Assembly (NCBI RefSeq): GCF_016862915.1
Contig: NZ_BONW01000046.1
Location: 1 to 64,000, forward strand
DNA from: Plantactinospora endophytica
Lineage (GTDB): Bacteria; Actinomycetota; Actinomycetes; Mycobacteriales; Micromonosporaceae
Reading direction: 5' to 3'
DNA length: 64,000 nt
Shown: positions 28,349 through 37,487 of the stretch, in pieces
Numbering within the stretch: position 1 is the first letter of the stretch
Layout of the letters: every line of letters begins with the position of its first letter
Notes under the pieces: generated by a model
What the model saw: only the letters and a program-made list of their open reading frames with translations
Told to the model about the DNA's origin: nothing
Database searches by the model: none
Made by a program: the position numbers and the translations under genes

Positions 28349-30493
28349 TCAGGGCAAGGTCCACTTCTGGTTGGCGGCACCGGCGATGCAGTCCCACAGG
28401 TGTACGTCCTGGCCGTCCGCCGAGCTGCCGTTCGACACGTCCAGGCACTTGCCGTTGCCCGGGTTGCGCAGGGTGCCGTCGGACTGGGGAGCCCAGTTCT
28501 GTGCCCCGCTGGAGTTGCAGGTCCAGAGCTGGATCTTGGTGCCGTTGGCGGTACCCGAGCCGGAGATGTCGAGGCACTTGCCCAGCGCCCGCAGGGTCTG
28601 GCCGCTGCGGGTCCAGGTCTGCCGGGCCGAGTTGGCGACGCAGGTGTTGATCTGTGCCTGGGTACCGTCGGCGGTGCCGCCACCGTCGATCTCCAGGCAC
28701 TTGCCGGCCAGCCCGACCACCGGCCCGGTCCCGGTCCCGCCGGTGCCACCCGAGCGCACCAGGGTGAACTCGTCGACGTCGTACAGTCCGGTGCCGGAAC
28801 CGGCGACGGTGAGGAAGAGGTTCGCGGTGCCGGACGGCAGCCCGGACAGCGCGGTGCTCACCTCGGCGTAGCTCTCCCAACCGCCGGTGTTCGAGATCGT
28901 GGCGGTGCCGTGCACCGGGCCGGTCTGCGAACCGCTCCGGACCTGGAGGGTGCCGCCGGCACCGCCGGAGACCACCCGGGCGCGCAGCGAGGTGACCCCG
29001 GTCAGGTTCTGCCCGTTGTACCCGGCCCAGTCGCCCGGGTCGAGGTACCCGATCGTCGAACCGCCGTTGGCGCCGGCCTTGCCGACCACCTGGACGCCGC
29101 TCTGCGAGGTGAACGCCTCGGCCTGGACCGTGGTGTTCTGGCCCGGGTCCGGGTTGCCGCCGAGTTCCTTGATCCGGATGTTGCGGAACGAGACGTCGTC
29201 ACCGGTGCCGTGGTTCTGGATGCCGATGTGGCCGGCCAGCGAGCGCACCGGGTTGGTGTTGGTGAAGTCGTTGATCAGCACGCCGTTGAGGTAGACGCGC
29301 AGCCGCTCCCCCTCGACCAGCAGCTCGTAGTTGTTCCACTCGCCCGCCGCGTTCAGCGCGGCGTCCCGGGCCGCGATGTCGGCCGACTTGAACGAGTAGA
29401 CCGAGCCGGTGGTCCGGTCCGCCGCGTCGGTCGGGTCGATCTGGATCTCGTAGCCGTTGTTGACCGCCGAGTTGGGGTCGGACGACGGCGGGAAGCCGAT
29501 GAAGACGCCGGAGTTGTCGTCGCCGGCCATCCGCCAGTCCAGCTTCAGCGAGTACGAGCCGAACTGCTTGGCGCTGTACCAGAACAGGCCCATGCCGCCG
29601 ACCGAGGTCAGCGTGGCGTCCGAGTTGGTGAAGTTGCCCGGACCGGCCTGGGACCAGCCGGTGGTGGAGCCGTTGTAGAGGGTGGTGTAGCCGGTCTCGG
29701 GCCGGCAGTCGGCCTTGGACCGGCCGGCGGCGTACCGGATGCCGCCGAGCAGGTGCGACCGGAAGGCCGACTCGGCGTACGACGCCTGCGTGTGCCCGCC
29801 GCCGGTGTAGAAGGACCGGCCGCCCTCGTACGTCTTGCACCAGGAGTGCGGGTGGTCCGCGCCCATCCCGCCACCGGAGTACGACGACTCGTCCAGCGTC
29901 GCCAGCACCCGCGCCGTGGACCGGGCGTTGGTGCGGTAGTTGTACCACTCGTCGGTGCGGGTCCAGGTCTGCGGCAGGTGGGCCGTTGCCGCGTGCCCCC
30001 GGTGCTCCGTCTTGATGTTGGCCTGCTGGATCGCCGGGTGCGAGGCGAAGTACGCCCCGACCAGGTTGCCGTAGAACGGCCAGTCGTACTCGGTGTCGGC
30101 GGCGGCGTGCACCCCGACGTACCCCTTGCCGCTGCGGATGTACGACTCGAAGGCGGTCTGCTGGCTGGCGTTGAGGGTGTCGCCGGTGGTGTTCAGGAAG
30201 ACCACCGCCTCGTACGGGGCGAGGTTGGTGGTGGTGAACGCGGCGGCGTCCTCGGTGGCGGTCACGGTGAAGTTGTTCGCCGCGCCGAGTTCACGGATCG
30301 CCTGGGTGCCGGCCGCGATCGAGTCGTGCCGGAACCCGGCGGTCTTCGAGAAGACCAGCACGTCGTACGGGGCGTCGGCGGCGCTGGCCGGGCCGGCCGG
30401 CACGGTGGTGCAGGCCAGTACCGCGAGCGTGGTGGTGGCGATGGCCAGGCTGGGACGGATCGTCTTCCGGGTTCTGCTGCGGAACAGTCGCAT
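28349..30493 (-). CDS. Secreted ThuA - DUF1080 - CBM6 - ricin-lectin protein
   Basis: 714 residues; start at 30493 has GAAGGAGAG upstream. Signal peptide to about residue 38 (cleavage at ASA-AD). Domains in order: ThuA-like glutamine-amidotransferase-fold domain, about 42-260 (VLVFSKTAGFRHDSI, YVGVHAAADTEYDWPFY); DUF1080 or 3-keto-disaccharide-hydrolase domain, about 268-447 (TLYNGSTTGW, GDDNSGVFIGF, YEIQIDPTD, GHIGIQNHG); CBM6, about 451-578; ricin-type beta-trefoil, about 596-714, with three QxW-like repeats. DUF1080 proteins hydrolyse or hydrate 3-keto-glycosides in characterised pathways. ThuA is linked to trehalose and other disaccharide use. The sugar-dehydrogenase gene lies 68 bases upstream on the same strand, with a hairpin between. 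Confidence 0.9.
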   Translation of the reverse strand: MRLFRSRTRKTIRPSLAIATTTLAVLACTTVPAGPASAADAPYDVLVFSKTAGFRHDSIAAGTQAIRELGAANNFTVTATEDAAAFTTTNLAPYEAVVFLNTTGDTLNASQQTAFESYIRSGKGYVGVHAAADTEYDWPFYGNLVGAYFASHPAIQQANIKTEHRGHAATAHLPQTWTRTDEWYNYRTNARSTARVLATLDESSYSGGGMGADHPHSWCKTYEGGRSFYTGGGHTQASYAESAFRSHLLGGIRYAAGRSKADCRPETGYTTLYNGSTTGWSQAGPGNFTNSDATLTSVGGMGLFWYSAKQFGSYSLKLDWRMAGDDNSGVFIGFPPSSDPNSAVNNGYEIQIDPTDAADRTTGSVYSFKSADIAARDAALNAAGEWNNYELLVEGERLRVYLNGVLINDFTNTNPVRSLAGHIGIQNHGTGDDVSFRNIRIKELGGNPDPGQNTTVQAEAFTSQSGVQVVGKAGANGGSTIGYLDPGDWAGYNGQNLTGVTSLRARVVSGGAGGTLQVRSGSQTGPVHGTATISNTGGWESYAEVSTALSGLPSGTANLFLTVAGSGTGLYDVDEFTLVRSGGTGGTGTGPVVGLAGKCLEIDGGGTADGTQAQINTCVANSARQTWTRSGQTLRALGKCLDISGSGTANGTKIQLWTCNSSGAQNWAPQSDGTLRNPGNGKCLDVSNGSSADGQDVHLWDCIAGAANQKWTLP

Positions 30494-30522
30494 CGTCGCT
30501 CTCCTTCAGAGGGCGGGAGGGA

Positions 30523-30550
30523 GGGCGCCCGCCGGTCGGGGCGGGCGCCC
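30523..30550 (-). terminator. Hairpin between sugar dehydrogenase and ThuA genes
   Basis: GGGCGCCCGCC (30523-30533) pairs with 30540-30550, with a 6-nt loop. It may terminate or attenuate read-through, giving unequal amounts of the two secreted proteins. Confidence 0.65.
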
Positions 30551-30561
30551 GTCCGGCTACG

Positions 30562-33450
30562 TCAGGGCAGGGTCCACTTCTGGCTGGCGGTGCCGGCTAT
30601 GCAGTCCCAGAGGTGCACGTTCTGCCCGTCGGCGGAACTGCCGTTGAGGATGTCCAGGCACTTGTTGGAGCCCGCGTTGCGCAGCGAGCCGTCGGCCTGC
30701 GGTGCCCAGTTCTGGGCGGCGGTGGAGTTGCAGGTCCAGAGCTGGATCTTGGTGCCGTTCGCGGTGCCGGCCCCGGAGACGTCCAGACACTTGCCCAGGG
30801 TACGCAGGGTCTGGCCGTTCCGCGTCCAGCTCTGGTGGGCCGAGCCGGTGCAGGTCCAGATCTGTGCCTGGCTGCCGTCGGCGGTACCGCCGGCCTCGAT
30901 CTCCAGACACTTGCCGGCCAGCCCGACGATCGGACCGGTGCCGCCACCGCCACCGGTGCTGCCGGTGTTGACGGTGAAGGCGTCCACGTCGTAGAGCGCG
31001 CCGGTGCCGGAGCCGGCGAAGGTGAGGTAGAGCGTGGTGGTGCCGGCCGGCGGGTTGGTGATCGTGCCGGTGACGGTGGCGAAGGTGTCCCAGCCGCCGG
31101 TGACCGGCACGGTGGCGCTGCCGAGCACGGTGCCGGTGGCCGAGCCGGCCCGGAGTTGGATGGTGCCGCCGGCACCCGCCGACGAGACCCGGGCGCTGAA
31201 CGAGGTGGCGTTCGACAGCCGGTACGGCGTGAAGGCGATCCAGTCCCCGTTGTTGATGTCGCCGACGGTCTGGCCGCCCTCGGCGGTGGCCTTGGCGAAC
31301 TTGTTCACCCCGGACGAGGTCTCGTAGTGCTCGGCCTGCCGGTGCTTCGGGGTCAACTCGTGCTGGCGGTGCGTGGTCAGCCCGCCCCGGTCGGTGTACT
31401 CGGCGTCGAAGATCGGGAAGATGTTCGCCGCGTCGTCGTGCTCACCGTCGACCGGGATTGTGATGGTGCCGGTGCAGCCGGTGGCCGAGGTGATCTGGTG
31501 GCCGTGGCTGTCGTGGCCGAGTACGTAGGTCATCTTGACCCGCGAGCAGTCGATCGTGCCGTCCTCCGGGTCGGTGACGGTGATCGAGAACGGCACCGCG
31601 TCACCGAAGGCGACGAGTTGCCCGGCGGCCGGTGCGGTGATGGTCACCGTCGGGGCGGTGTTGCCGACCCCGATGGTGACGCTGGCGGTGCCGGTCGCGC
31701 CGGCCGGGTCGCGTACGGTCAGCGTCGCCGTGTAGTTGCCGTTTGCGGAGTACGTCTTCGTCGGGTTCGCCGCCGTCGACGTGGTGCCGTCGCCGAACGC
31801 CCACGAGTAGGTGAGCGCCCCGCCCTCCGGGTCGGACGAGCCGGCCGAGGAGAAGTTCACGGTCAGCGGCGCCGTCCCGGAGGTCGGGTTGGCGCTGGCC
31901 ACCGCGGTCGGGGCCCGGTTGCCGCCGCCGACGTAGTCGAAGCGGTAGAGCGCCGAGTTGGCGTCCCCGTTGAAGTAGCCGGTGCCGTAGTCGAGCACGT
32001 AGTACGAGCCGTCCGGCCCGAACGCCGAGTCCATCACCTGCTTGCCCACCCAGGGGAAGGTGTCGATGGTACCCGGCGAGCCGTCGCCGTTGACGTGGAT
32101 CGGCTTGATCCAGCCCCGGCCGAACTCGGTGGCGAAGAACTGGCCGTCGAAGGTGGCCGGGAACTTGGTGGTCGACGGGTTCGCCGCGTTGTACCGGTAG
32201 ACCGGGCCGCCCATCGGGGACTCCGAGCCGCCGCCGAACTCCGCCGGGGTGCCGGCGTCACCGGCGTACCGGATCCAGGCCGGGCGGGCCGCCGGCAGGG
32301 TGCCCTGGCCGGTGTTCCGGAACGAGTTGTTGGTCGGGCCGCCGGTGCAGTTGTACTTCGCCGCGCCCGGCCCGTCCGGGAAGGTCCACTCGTTGTACGT
32401 CTCGGTGCTGGTGTTCGTCCCGGTGCAGTACGGCCAGCCGTAGTTGCCGGGCGAGGTGATCCGGTTGAACTCGACCTGCCCGCTCGGGCCCCGGCTGGCG
32501 TTGGTGGAGCCGGCGTCCGGGCCGTAGTCGCCGACGTAGACGTGCCCGGTGGCCTTGTCCACGCTCATCCGGAACGGGTTCCGGAAGCCCATCGCGTAGA
32601 TCTCCGGCCGGGTGTTCGCGGTGCCCGGCGCGAAGAGGTTCCCGCTCGGAATCGAGTACGTCCCGTTGGCGTTCACCTTGATCCGCAGGATCTTGCCGCG
32701 CAGGTCGTTGGTGTTGCCGGAGGAGCGCTGCGCGTCGTACGCCGGGTAGCGGGTGGTCCGCTCGTCCAGCGGCGAATAGCCGGCGGACTCGAACGGGTTG
32801 GTGTCGTCCCCGGTGGAGAGGTAGAGGTTGCCGGCCGCGTCGAAGTCGATGTCCCCACCGACGTGGCAGCACATGCCCCGGTCCGCCGGTACGTCGAGCA
32901 CCGTCACCGCGCTGGCGGTGTTGAGGGTGAAGTCGGCGTTCAGGGTGAACCGGGACAGCCGGTTCACCCCGGCGAAGGGCGCGAACTGCGCCGCCGTGCC
33001 GTTGGCGGGCGCGTCGCCGGCCGGAGTGGACAGCGGCGGGGCGTAGTAGAGGTAGATCTGCCGGTTGCTGGCAAAGCCGGGATCGACGCCGACGCCCTGC
33101 AACCCCTCCTCGTCGTGGGTGTAGACCGGCACGGTGCCGAGGACGGCCGTGTTGCCGGCGGCGTCGGTGCGGCGCAGCGTGCCGTTGCGGGCGGTGTGCA
33201 GCACCGAGCGGTCCGGCAGGATCGCGATGGTCATCGGCTCGCCGACCTCGGCGACGCCCCGGGCCAGGGTCACCTGCTGGAAGTCGGAGGCGGTGATCGG
33301 GTGCGCTCCGGCGGGGGCGGCCGGGGCGAGTACCGCCGGAAGGGTGGTGGCGGCCAGCAGCAGCGCGGCGCCGCCCGCCCACCGCCGGGATCTTCTGGGA
33401 TGCGCGCGGCCGGAGCGGCCGGGCAGGGTGGGGTGGTCGGTGAAAGACAT
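30562..33450 (-). CDS. Secreted PQQ-type sugar dehydrogenase - PKD - CBM6 - ricin protein
   Basis: 962 residues. ATG at 33450 is preferred because it opens a signal peptide (WAGGAALLLAATTLPAVLAPAAPAGA) and follows GGGAG at 10 bases; the upstream open stretch is promoter. Residues about 50-505 form a soluble glucose/aldose-dehydrogenase-type six-bladed propeller (GEPMTIAILPDRSVL, DEEGLQGVGVDPGF, GNYGWPYCTG). A PKD domain (about 515-600, DPEGGALTYSWAFGDG) follows, then a linker domain, CBM6 (about 715-825) and a ricin beta-trefoil (about 838-962). It probably oxidises polymer-bound or free sugars outside the cell, with PQQ if the cofactor is available; no PQQ synthesis genes are in the window. 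Its promoter shares operators with the ROK operon. Confidence 0.9.
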   Translation of the reverse strand: MSFTDHPTLPGRSGRAHPRRSRRWAGGAALLLAATTLPAVLAPAAPAGAHPITASDFQQVTLARGVAEVGEPMTIAILPDRSVLHTARNGTLRRTDAAGNTAVLGTVPVYTHDEEGLQGVGVDPGFASNRQIYLYYAPPLSTPAGDAPANGTAAQFAPFAGVNRLSRFTLNADFTLNTASAVTVLDVPADRGMCCHVGGDIDFDAAGNLYLSTGDDTNPFESAGYSPLDERTTRYPAYDAQRSSGNTNDLRGKILRIKVNANGTYSIPSGNLFAPGTANTRPEIYAMGFRNPFRMSVDKATGHVYVGDYGPDAGSTNASRGPSGQVEFNRITSPGNYGWPYCTGTNTSTETYNEWTFPDGPGAAKYNCTGGPTNNSFRNTGQGTLPAARPAWIRYAGDAGTPAEFGGGSESPMGGPVYRYNAANPSTTKFPATFDGQFFATEFGRGWIKPIHVNGDGSPGTIDTFPWVGKQVMDSAFGPDGSYYVLDYGTGYFNGDANSALYRFDYVGGGNRAPTAVASANPTSGTAPLTVNFSSAGSSDPEGGALTYSWAFGDGTTSTAANPTKTYSANGNYTATLTVRDPAGATGTASVTIGVGNTAPTVTITAPAAGQLVAFGDAVPFSITVTDPEDGTIDCSRVKMTYVLGHDSHGHQITSATGCTGTITIPVDGEHDDAANIFPIFDAEYTDRGGLTTHRQHELTPKHRQAEHYETSSGVNKFAKATAEGGQTVGDINNGDWIAFTPYRLSNATSFSARVSSAGAGGTIQLRAGSATGTVLGSATVPVTGGWDTFATVTGTITNPPAGTTTLYLTFAGSGTGALYDVDAFTVNTGSTGGGGGTGPIVGLAGKCLEIEAGGTADGSQAQIWTCTGSAHQSWTRNGQTLRTLGKCLDVSGAGTANGTKIQLWTCNSTAAQNWAPQADGSLRNAGSNKCLDILNGSSADGQNVHLWDCIAGTASQKWTLP

Positions 33451-33650
33451 GGTCGTGCACTCCCGTCCTGACCAGGTGCGATTCAGGCAGGGCGCTCGCC
33501 GTCGCGCCAGATGCCGTCGGGGTGGATCTCCGCCCGGGGGCCGCCGTTCCCGCCAAGCCACGACCGTCGACCGGCATGGGCACACCGGTACGTCGATCGC
33601 TGTCGTGGGTCAACCGCGCCGTCGGTTACCTCGACGTAACAACTTCGAGC

Positions 33651-33737
33651 TGTGTCCGACACAGTAATTTCTATGTGTTGATGTGTCTATACCTTCTGCC
33701 GCGCATACGTGAACTTTTGTCGGCACGGCGAAAAGTT
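33651..33737 (-). promoter_or_regulatory. Two-box operator-promoter of the sugar dehydrogenase gene
   Basis: Box A, TGTGTCCGACACAGTA (33651-33666), contains a 7-bp inverted repeat around one base. Box B, AACTTTTGTC then 5 nt then GGCGAAAAGTT (33712-33737), has perfect AACTTTT/AAAAGTT ends. On the minus strand a promoter fits between them: TTCACG (33713-33708), 16-bp spacer, TATAGA (33691-33686). Box B overlaps the -35, and box A lies 19 bases past the -10. The same layout recurs at 49455-49542. The rest of the 323-base gap shows no gene. Confidence 0.75.
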
Positions 33738-33773
33738 ACGACACCTGTTACGGCACGCGCGATCGGTCGACCG

Positions 33774-34841
33774 CTAACCGTGCCGTTCCACGGTCTCGGC
33801 CGCCAGCGTGGCGAGCACCTCGGCGGCCTCGGCGGTGAGCGGTGCCTCCGCCAGCGCGGCCAGCGCGGCGTCGGCACGTACCCTGATCATCTGCTCGATC
33901 CGGTCCAGGGCACCGGTCTCGACGATGATCGCGCGCAGCTCGGCGGCACCGTCCGGATCCAGCTCCGGGTTGCCGAACAGCGCCTTCAACCGCTGCGCCT
34001 GGGCCCGGTCGGCACTCCCTCGGGCCAGCGCCATCATCACCGTCGGCTTACCCTCCCGCAGGTCGTCCAGGATGGACTTGCCGGTCAGCGCCGGATCACC
34101 GAAGACCCCGAGCACGTCGTCGCGGAGCTGGAAGGCGTCGCCGAGCGGGTCACCGAAGGCGGCCATCGCGGCGAGCAGCTCCGGCGAACCGGCGGCCAGC
34201 GCCGCACCGATCTGCAACGGCCGGGTCACCGTGTAGCGGGCCGCCTTCATCCGGACCACGGTCAACGCGCTGGCCACCGACCCGTCGCCGACCCCGGAGA
34301 CCAGGTCGAGATACTGCCCGGCGATCACCTCGGTGCGCATGGTCGCGAAGACGCCGTACCCCTGGTGCACCTCCTCCGGGGTCAGCCCGCACTCGTGGAA
34401 GAGCTGGTCGGCCCAGGCGGCGCAGAGGTCACCGCAGAGCAGCGCGGTACTGCGGCCGTACGAGGCCGGGTCGCCGCGCCAGGCCGACCGGGCGTGCAGG
34501 TCGGCGAAGAGCCGGTGCACCGAGGGCTCGCCGCGCCGCCGGTCGCTGCCGTCCATGATGTCGTCGTGGATCAGCGCGAACGCGTGGAACAGCTCCAGCG
34601 CGGCGGCGGCGGCCACGATCGGGGTACCGTCCGCGCCACCGGCACCGCGCCAGCCCCAGTAGCAGAAGAGCGGGCGCAGCCGCTTGCCGCCGGCCAGTAC
34701 GAACCGGTGCAGGGTGGTGAAGACGCCCCGGGGGGCACCGTCCGGCCAGTCCGGGTCCTGCCGGTCGAGAAAGGCGGCGAGTTGGGCGTCGAAGCGCTTC
34801 CGTAGCTCGCCCAGATCCACCTCCGGCACGGTCGCCGTCAT
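33774..34841 (-). CDS. Polyprenyl diphosphate synthase (trans-isoprenyl type)
   Basis: 355 residues. Class I isoprenyl synthase motifs: GGKRLRPLFCYWGW, first Asp-rich motif DDIMDGSDRRRG (about 93-104), GDLCAAWADQLF, and second Asp-rich motif FQLRDDVLGVFGDP. It condenses isopentenyl diphosphate onto an allylic primer; chain length cannot be predicted safely, but geranylgeranyl size is common for this subgroup. ATG overlaps the end of eboF by 4 bases. As the last gene of the ebo-type operon it probably supplies the prenyl donor for the UbiA enzyme encoded upstream. Its stop lies only 37 bases from box B of the next promoter. Confidence 0.92.
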   Translation of the reverse strand: MTATVPEVDLGELRKRFDAQLAAFLDRQDPDWPDGAPRGVFTTLHRFVLAGGKRLRPLFCYWGWRGAGGADGTPIVAAAAALELFHAFALIHDDIMDGSDRRRGEPSVHRLFADLHARSAWRGDPASYGRSTALLCGDLCAAWADQLFHECGLTPEEVHQGYGVFATMRTEVIAGQYLDLVSGVGDGSVASALTVVRMKAARYTVTRPLQIGAALAAGSPELLAAMAAFGDPLGDAFQLRDDVLGVFGDPALTGKSILDDLREGKPTVMMALARGSADRAQAQRLKALFGNPELDPDGAAELRAIIVETGALDRIEQMIRVRADAALAALAEAPLTAEAAEVLATLAAETVERHG

Positions 34842-36283
34842 CGCCGCCTCCCCACGGCCGACGCCCCGTCCTGCGCTCCGCCGCCAGCCGGCGCCGACTG
34901 GTCGGACAGGCCGGCAAGGTGCAGCAGCAAGTTCTTGACCTCGGTGGCGGCGTACGAGTCCCGGGCCGTCGAGGGGTCCGAGCAGATCAGCACCGGGCCG
35001 TCGGCCGGATCCGCAGGCAGCCGGCCGTGCGAGCCGCGTACCGCCTTCGCGCCCGCGTCCAGCCCCACCACGCTCATCAGGTAGCGCATCCCGAGCTTCT
35101 TCCGGGCCAGCGCCACCCCGGCCCGGCGCTTCGCCGCACCCGGCGCGGCCGGGTCGAAGAACAGCTCGGCCGGGTCGTACCCGGGCTTGCGGTGGATCTC
35201 CACCAGCCGGGCGAAGTCCGGTGCCCGGGCGTCGTCGAGCCAGTAGTAGTAGGTGAACCAGGCGTCCGGCTCGGCGACCAGCACCAGCTCGCCGGCCCGC
35301 TCGTGGTCCAGCCCGTGCTCCGCCTTGCCGGCGGCGTCCAACACCTGCGCCACCCCGGGCAGCCCCGCGCAGAGCTTCGCCACCGCCGGCACGTCAGCCG
35401 GGTCCTTGACGTAGACGTGCGCGACCTGGTGGTCGGCGACCGCGAACGCCCGGGACGTCCACGGGTCCAGGTATTCCATCCCGTCCTGGGTGTAGACCCG
35501 GAGCAGCCCCTCGGCCCGGAGCAGCCGGTTCACGTCCACCGGCCGGCTCGCCTCGGTGATGCCGTACTCCGACAGCACCACCACCGTCGCGTTCCGCGCG
35601 GCGGCGGCGTCCAGCAGCGGACCGAGTACCCCGTCCAGCTCGACCGCAGCCGCCACCGCCTGCTCCGACGACGGGCCGAAGCGTTGCAGGTCGTAGTCGA
35701 GGTGCGGCACGTAGACCAGGGTCAGGTCCGGGTTCTTCTCCACCATGATCTGCTCGGCGGCCCGGCAGATCCACCGCGACGACGGCAGCCCCGCCCCCGG
35801 CCCCCAGTAGGTGAACAGCGGAAAGCCGCCCAGCTTGGAGGTCAGCTCGTCGTGCAGCTCCGGCGGGTCGGTGTAGCAGTCCGGCTCCTTGCGCCCGTCG
35901 GCGTAGTAGATCGGCCGGGGCGTCACCGTCCAGTTCACGTCGGCGCCCATCGCGTACCACCAGCAGACGTTGGCCACGGTGTAGTCCGGGCGTTCCCGGC
36001 GGGCCGCCTGCCAGACCTTCTCCCCGCCCATCAGCGCGTGGTGCTGCCGCCACAGGAAGACCTCGCCCAGGTCCCGGAAGTACCAGCCGTTGCCGACGAT
36101 GCCGTGCTCGGACGGCAACGCCCCGGTGAGCAGGGTCGCCTGGGCCGAACAGGTCACCGCCGGCAGCACGGTACCGAGTTCGGCCTGCCAGCCGGCCTCG
36201 GCCAGGGCGCGCAGCCGGGGCATGTGGGCGAGCAGTCGAGGGGTCAACCCGACCACGTCGATCACGACCAGTGGACTAGTCAT
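34838..36283 (-). CDS. EboF-like alkaline-phosphatase-superfamily phosphodiesterase
   Basis: 481 residues, start at 36283 behind AGGAGGCACG. The type I phosphodiesterase / nucleotide pyrophosphatase fold is shown by VVIDVVGL (metal Asp), LPAVTCSAQATLLTG with the Thr/Ser nucleophile, YVPHLDYDLQRFGP (metal Asp/His) and VVLSEYGI in the second metal region. There is no signal peptide, so it is cytosolic. In ebo clusters this is EboF. The reaction is unproven but probably removes a nucleotide or phosphate from an intermediate. It overlaps eboE by 8 bases and the prenyl synthase by 4. Confidence 0.88.
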   Translation of the reverse strand: MTSPLVVIDVVGLTPRLLAHMPRLRALAEAGWQAELGTVLPAVTCSAQATLLTGALPSEHGIVGNGWYFRDLGEVFLWRQHHALMGGEKVWQAARRERPDYTVANVCWWYAMGADVNWTVTPRPIYYADGRKEPDCYTDPPELHDELTSKLGGFPLFTYWGPGAGLPSSRWICRAAEQIMVEKNPDLTLVYVPHLDYDLQRFGPSSEQAVAAAVELDGVLGPLLDAAAARNATVVVLSEYGITEASRPVDVNRLLRAEGLLRVYTQDGMEYLDPWTSRAFAVADHQVAHVYVKDPADVPAVAKLCAGLPGVAQVLDAAGKAEHGLDHERAGELVLVAEPDAWFTYYYWLDDARAPDFARLVEIHRKPGYDPAELFFDPAAPGAAKRRAGVALARKKLGMRYLMSVVGLDAGAKAVRGSHGRLPADPADGPVLICSDPSTARDSYAATEVKNLLLHLAGLSDQSAPAGGGAQDGASAVGRRR

Positions 36284-37487
36284 CGTGCCTCCTCGGCGCG
36301 GATGCGGGGGCGTCGGAGTCCTCGGTCAGCCCGAGCGCGACCAGTTCGTCGCGGGCGAAAGCCAACTCGGCGGCGATGCCGCCGGCCAGCTCCGCGTCCG
36401 ATCCCGGACGCTGCGCCTCCGGCAGCACCCCCCAGGTGTACGTCTCGACGTCCAGGTGGTCGCACCCGGCGACCGGCCCGGCGAACAGCTCCCGCAGCGC
36501 GTCCCGGAGCACCGGCACGGTGGACTCCAGCGGTGCGACGGGCTCGGCGTGCAGCGGTACGTGGTAGTGCACCCGCCAGGCGCCGGGCAGGTCGGCCTCC
36601 AGCGCCGCGTCCAGGTCGTCGGCGGCGTGTGCCGGGTCGGCCGGGTCGACGGCGCCCCGGCACGGTTCGGCGCGGGTCTGGTGCAGGAAGCGCGGCTCGA
36701 CGTACCCGCGCAGGTCCTCGGCGGCGGCGACCGGGTCGGCGGCGGCCAGCGCGGCCGACACCTGCACCTTCACCACCGGCAGCCCGGCGCCGCGCAGTCG
36801 GGCCAGCGCCTCGGCGGGCTCCTCCCAGGCGCAGGCGAGATGGGCCAGGTCGAGGCAGATGCCGAGCCGGTCGGTGTCCACCCGGGACAGTGCCGCCACC
36901 GCCTGACTCGTCGACTCGACCACGCAGCCCGGCTCCGGCTCGAAGCCGACCCGCACCGCCCGGCCGGTACGCCAGGCGATCTGGGTCAGCCCGTCGGCCA
37001 GCTCGTCCAGCACCCGGGCCGCCCGGTCGGCCTGGCGCTGCTCCCACGGCTCCCGCCAGGCCAGCGGCAGGGTGGAGACCGAGCCCCGGACGGCGTCGTC
37101 GGGGAGCAGGTCGACCAGTACGGTGGCCAGGTTCAGGGTGTAGACCAGCCGCTCCCGGGTGGTCCAGTCCGGGTGGTAGACGGCCTGCTTCACCACCGGG
37201 GCGTGGAAGGACTGGTAGGGGAACCCGTTCAGGGTCACCACCTCCAGCCCGCGCGCGACCAGCTCGGCGCGCAGCTTCCGCCGGGTCTGCGGGTCGGCGG
37301 CGAGCCCGGCCGCCACCGGTGCCGCCAACCACAGCCCCAACCCGAGTACGTCGGCGTCCAGCCGTTCCCGGATCCGCACCGCGTACGTGTCGAGCTGTCC
37401 CAGCACCCCGGCCAGGTCCTCGGCCGGATGCACGTTGGTGCAGTAGCTCAGGTGCACCGTCTGCCCGTCGGCGTGCCGCAGCCGCAT
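36276..37487 (-). CDS. EboE-like TIM-barrel protein
   Basis: 403 residues. It begins MRLRHADGQTVHLSYCTNVHPAEDL, a hallmark of EboE ('metabolite traffic protein EboE'), and continues as a xylose-isomerase-like barrel with GFEPEPGCVVES, ICLDLAHLACAWEEP and VETYTWGVLPE. No transmembrane segments. In cyanobacteria the ebo genes are needed for scytonemin monomer to reach the periplasm, but the chemistry of EboE is not settled. Start ATG overlaps the TatD stop by one base (TGATG). Confidence 0.88.
   Translation of the reverse strand: MRLRHADGQTVHLSYCTNVHPAEDLAGVLGQLDTYAVRIRERLDADVLGLGLWLAAPVAAGLAADPQTRRKLRAELVARGLEVVTLNGFPYQSFHAPVVKQAVYHPDWTTRERLVYTLNLATVLVDLLPDDAVRGSVSTLPLAWREPWEQRQADRAARVLDELADGLTQIAWRTGRAVRVGFEPEPGCVVESTSQAVAALSRVDTDRLGICLDLAHLACAWEEPAEALARLRGAGLPVVKVQVSAALAAADPVAAAEDLRGYVEPRFLHQTRAEPCRGAVDPADPAHAADDLDAALEADLPGAWRVHYHVPLHAEPVAPLESTVPVLRDALRELFAGPVAGCDHLDVETYTWGVLPEAQRPGSDAELAGGIAAELAFARDELVALGLTEDSDAPASAPRRHDD

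Noticed and set aside
28349-33450. One continuous ThuA-dehydrogenase fusion gene
   Set aside because: Each part has its own stop, signal peptide and ribosome binding site, and a hairpin separates them.
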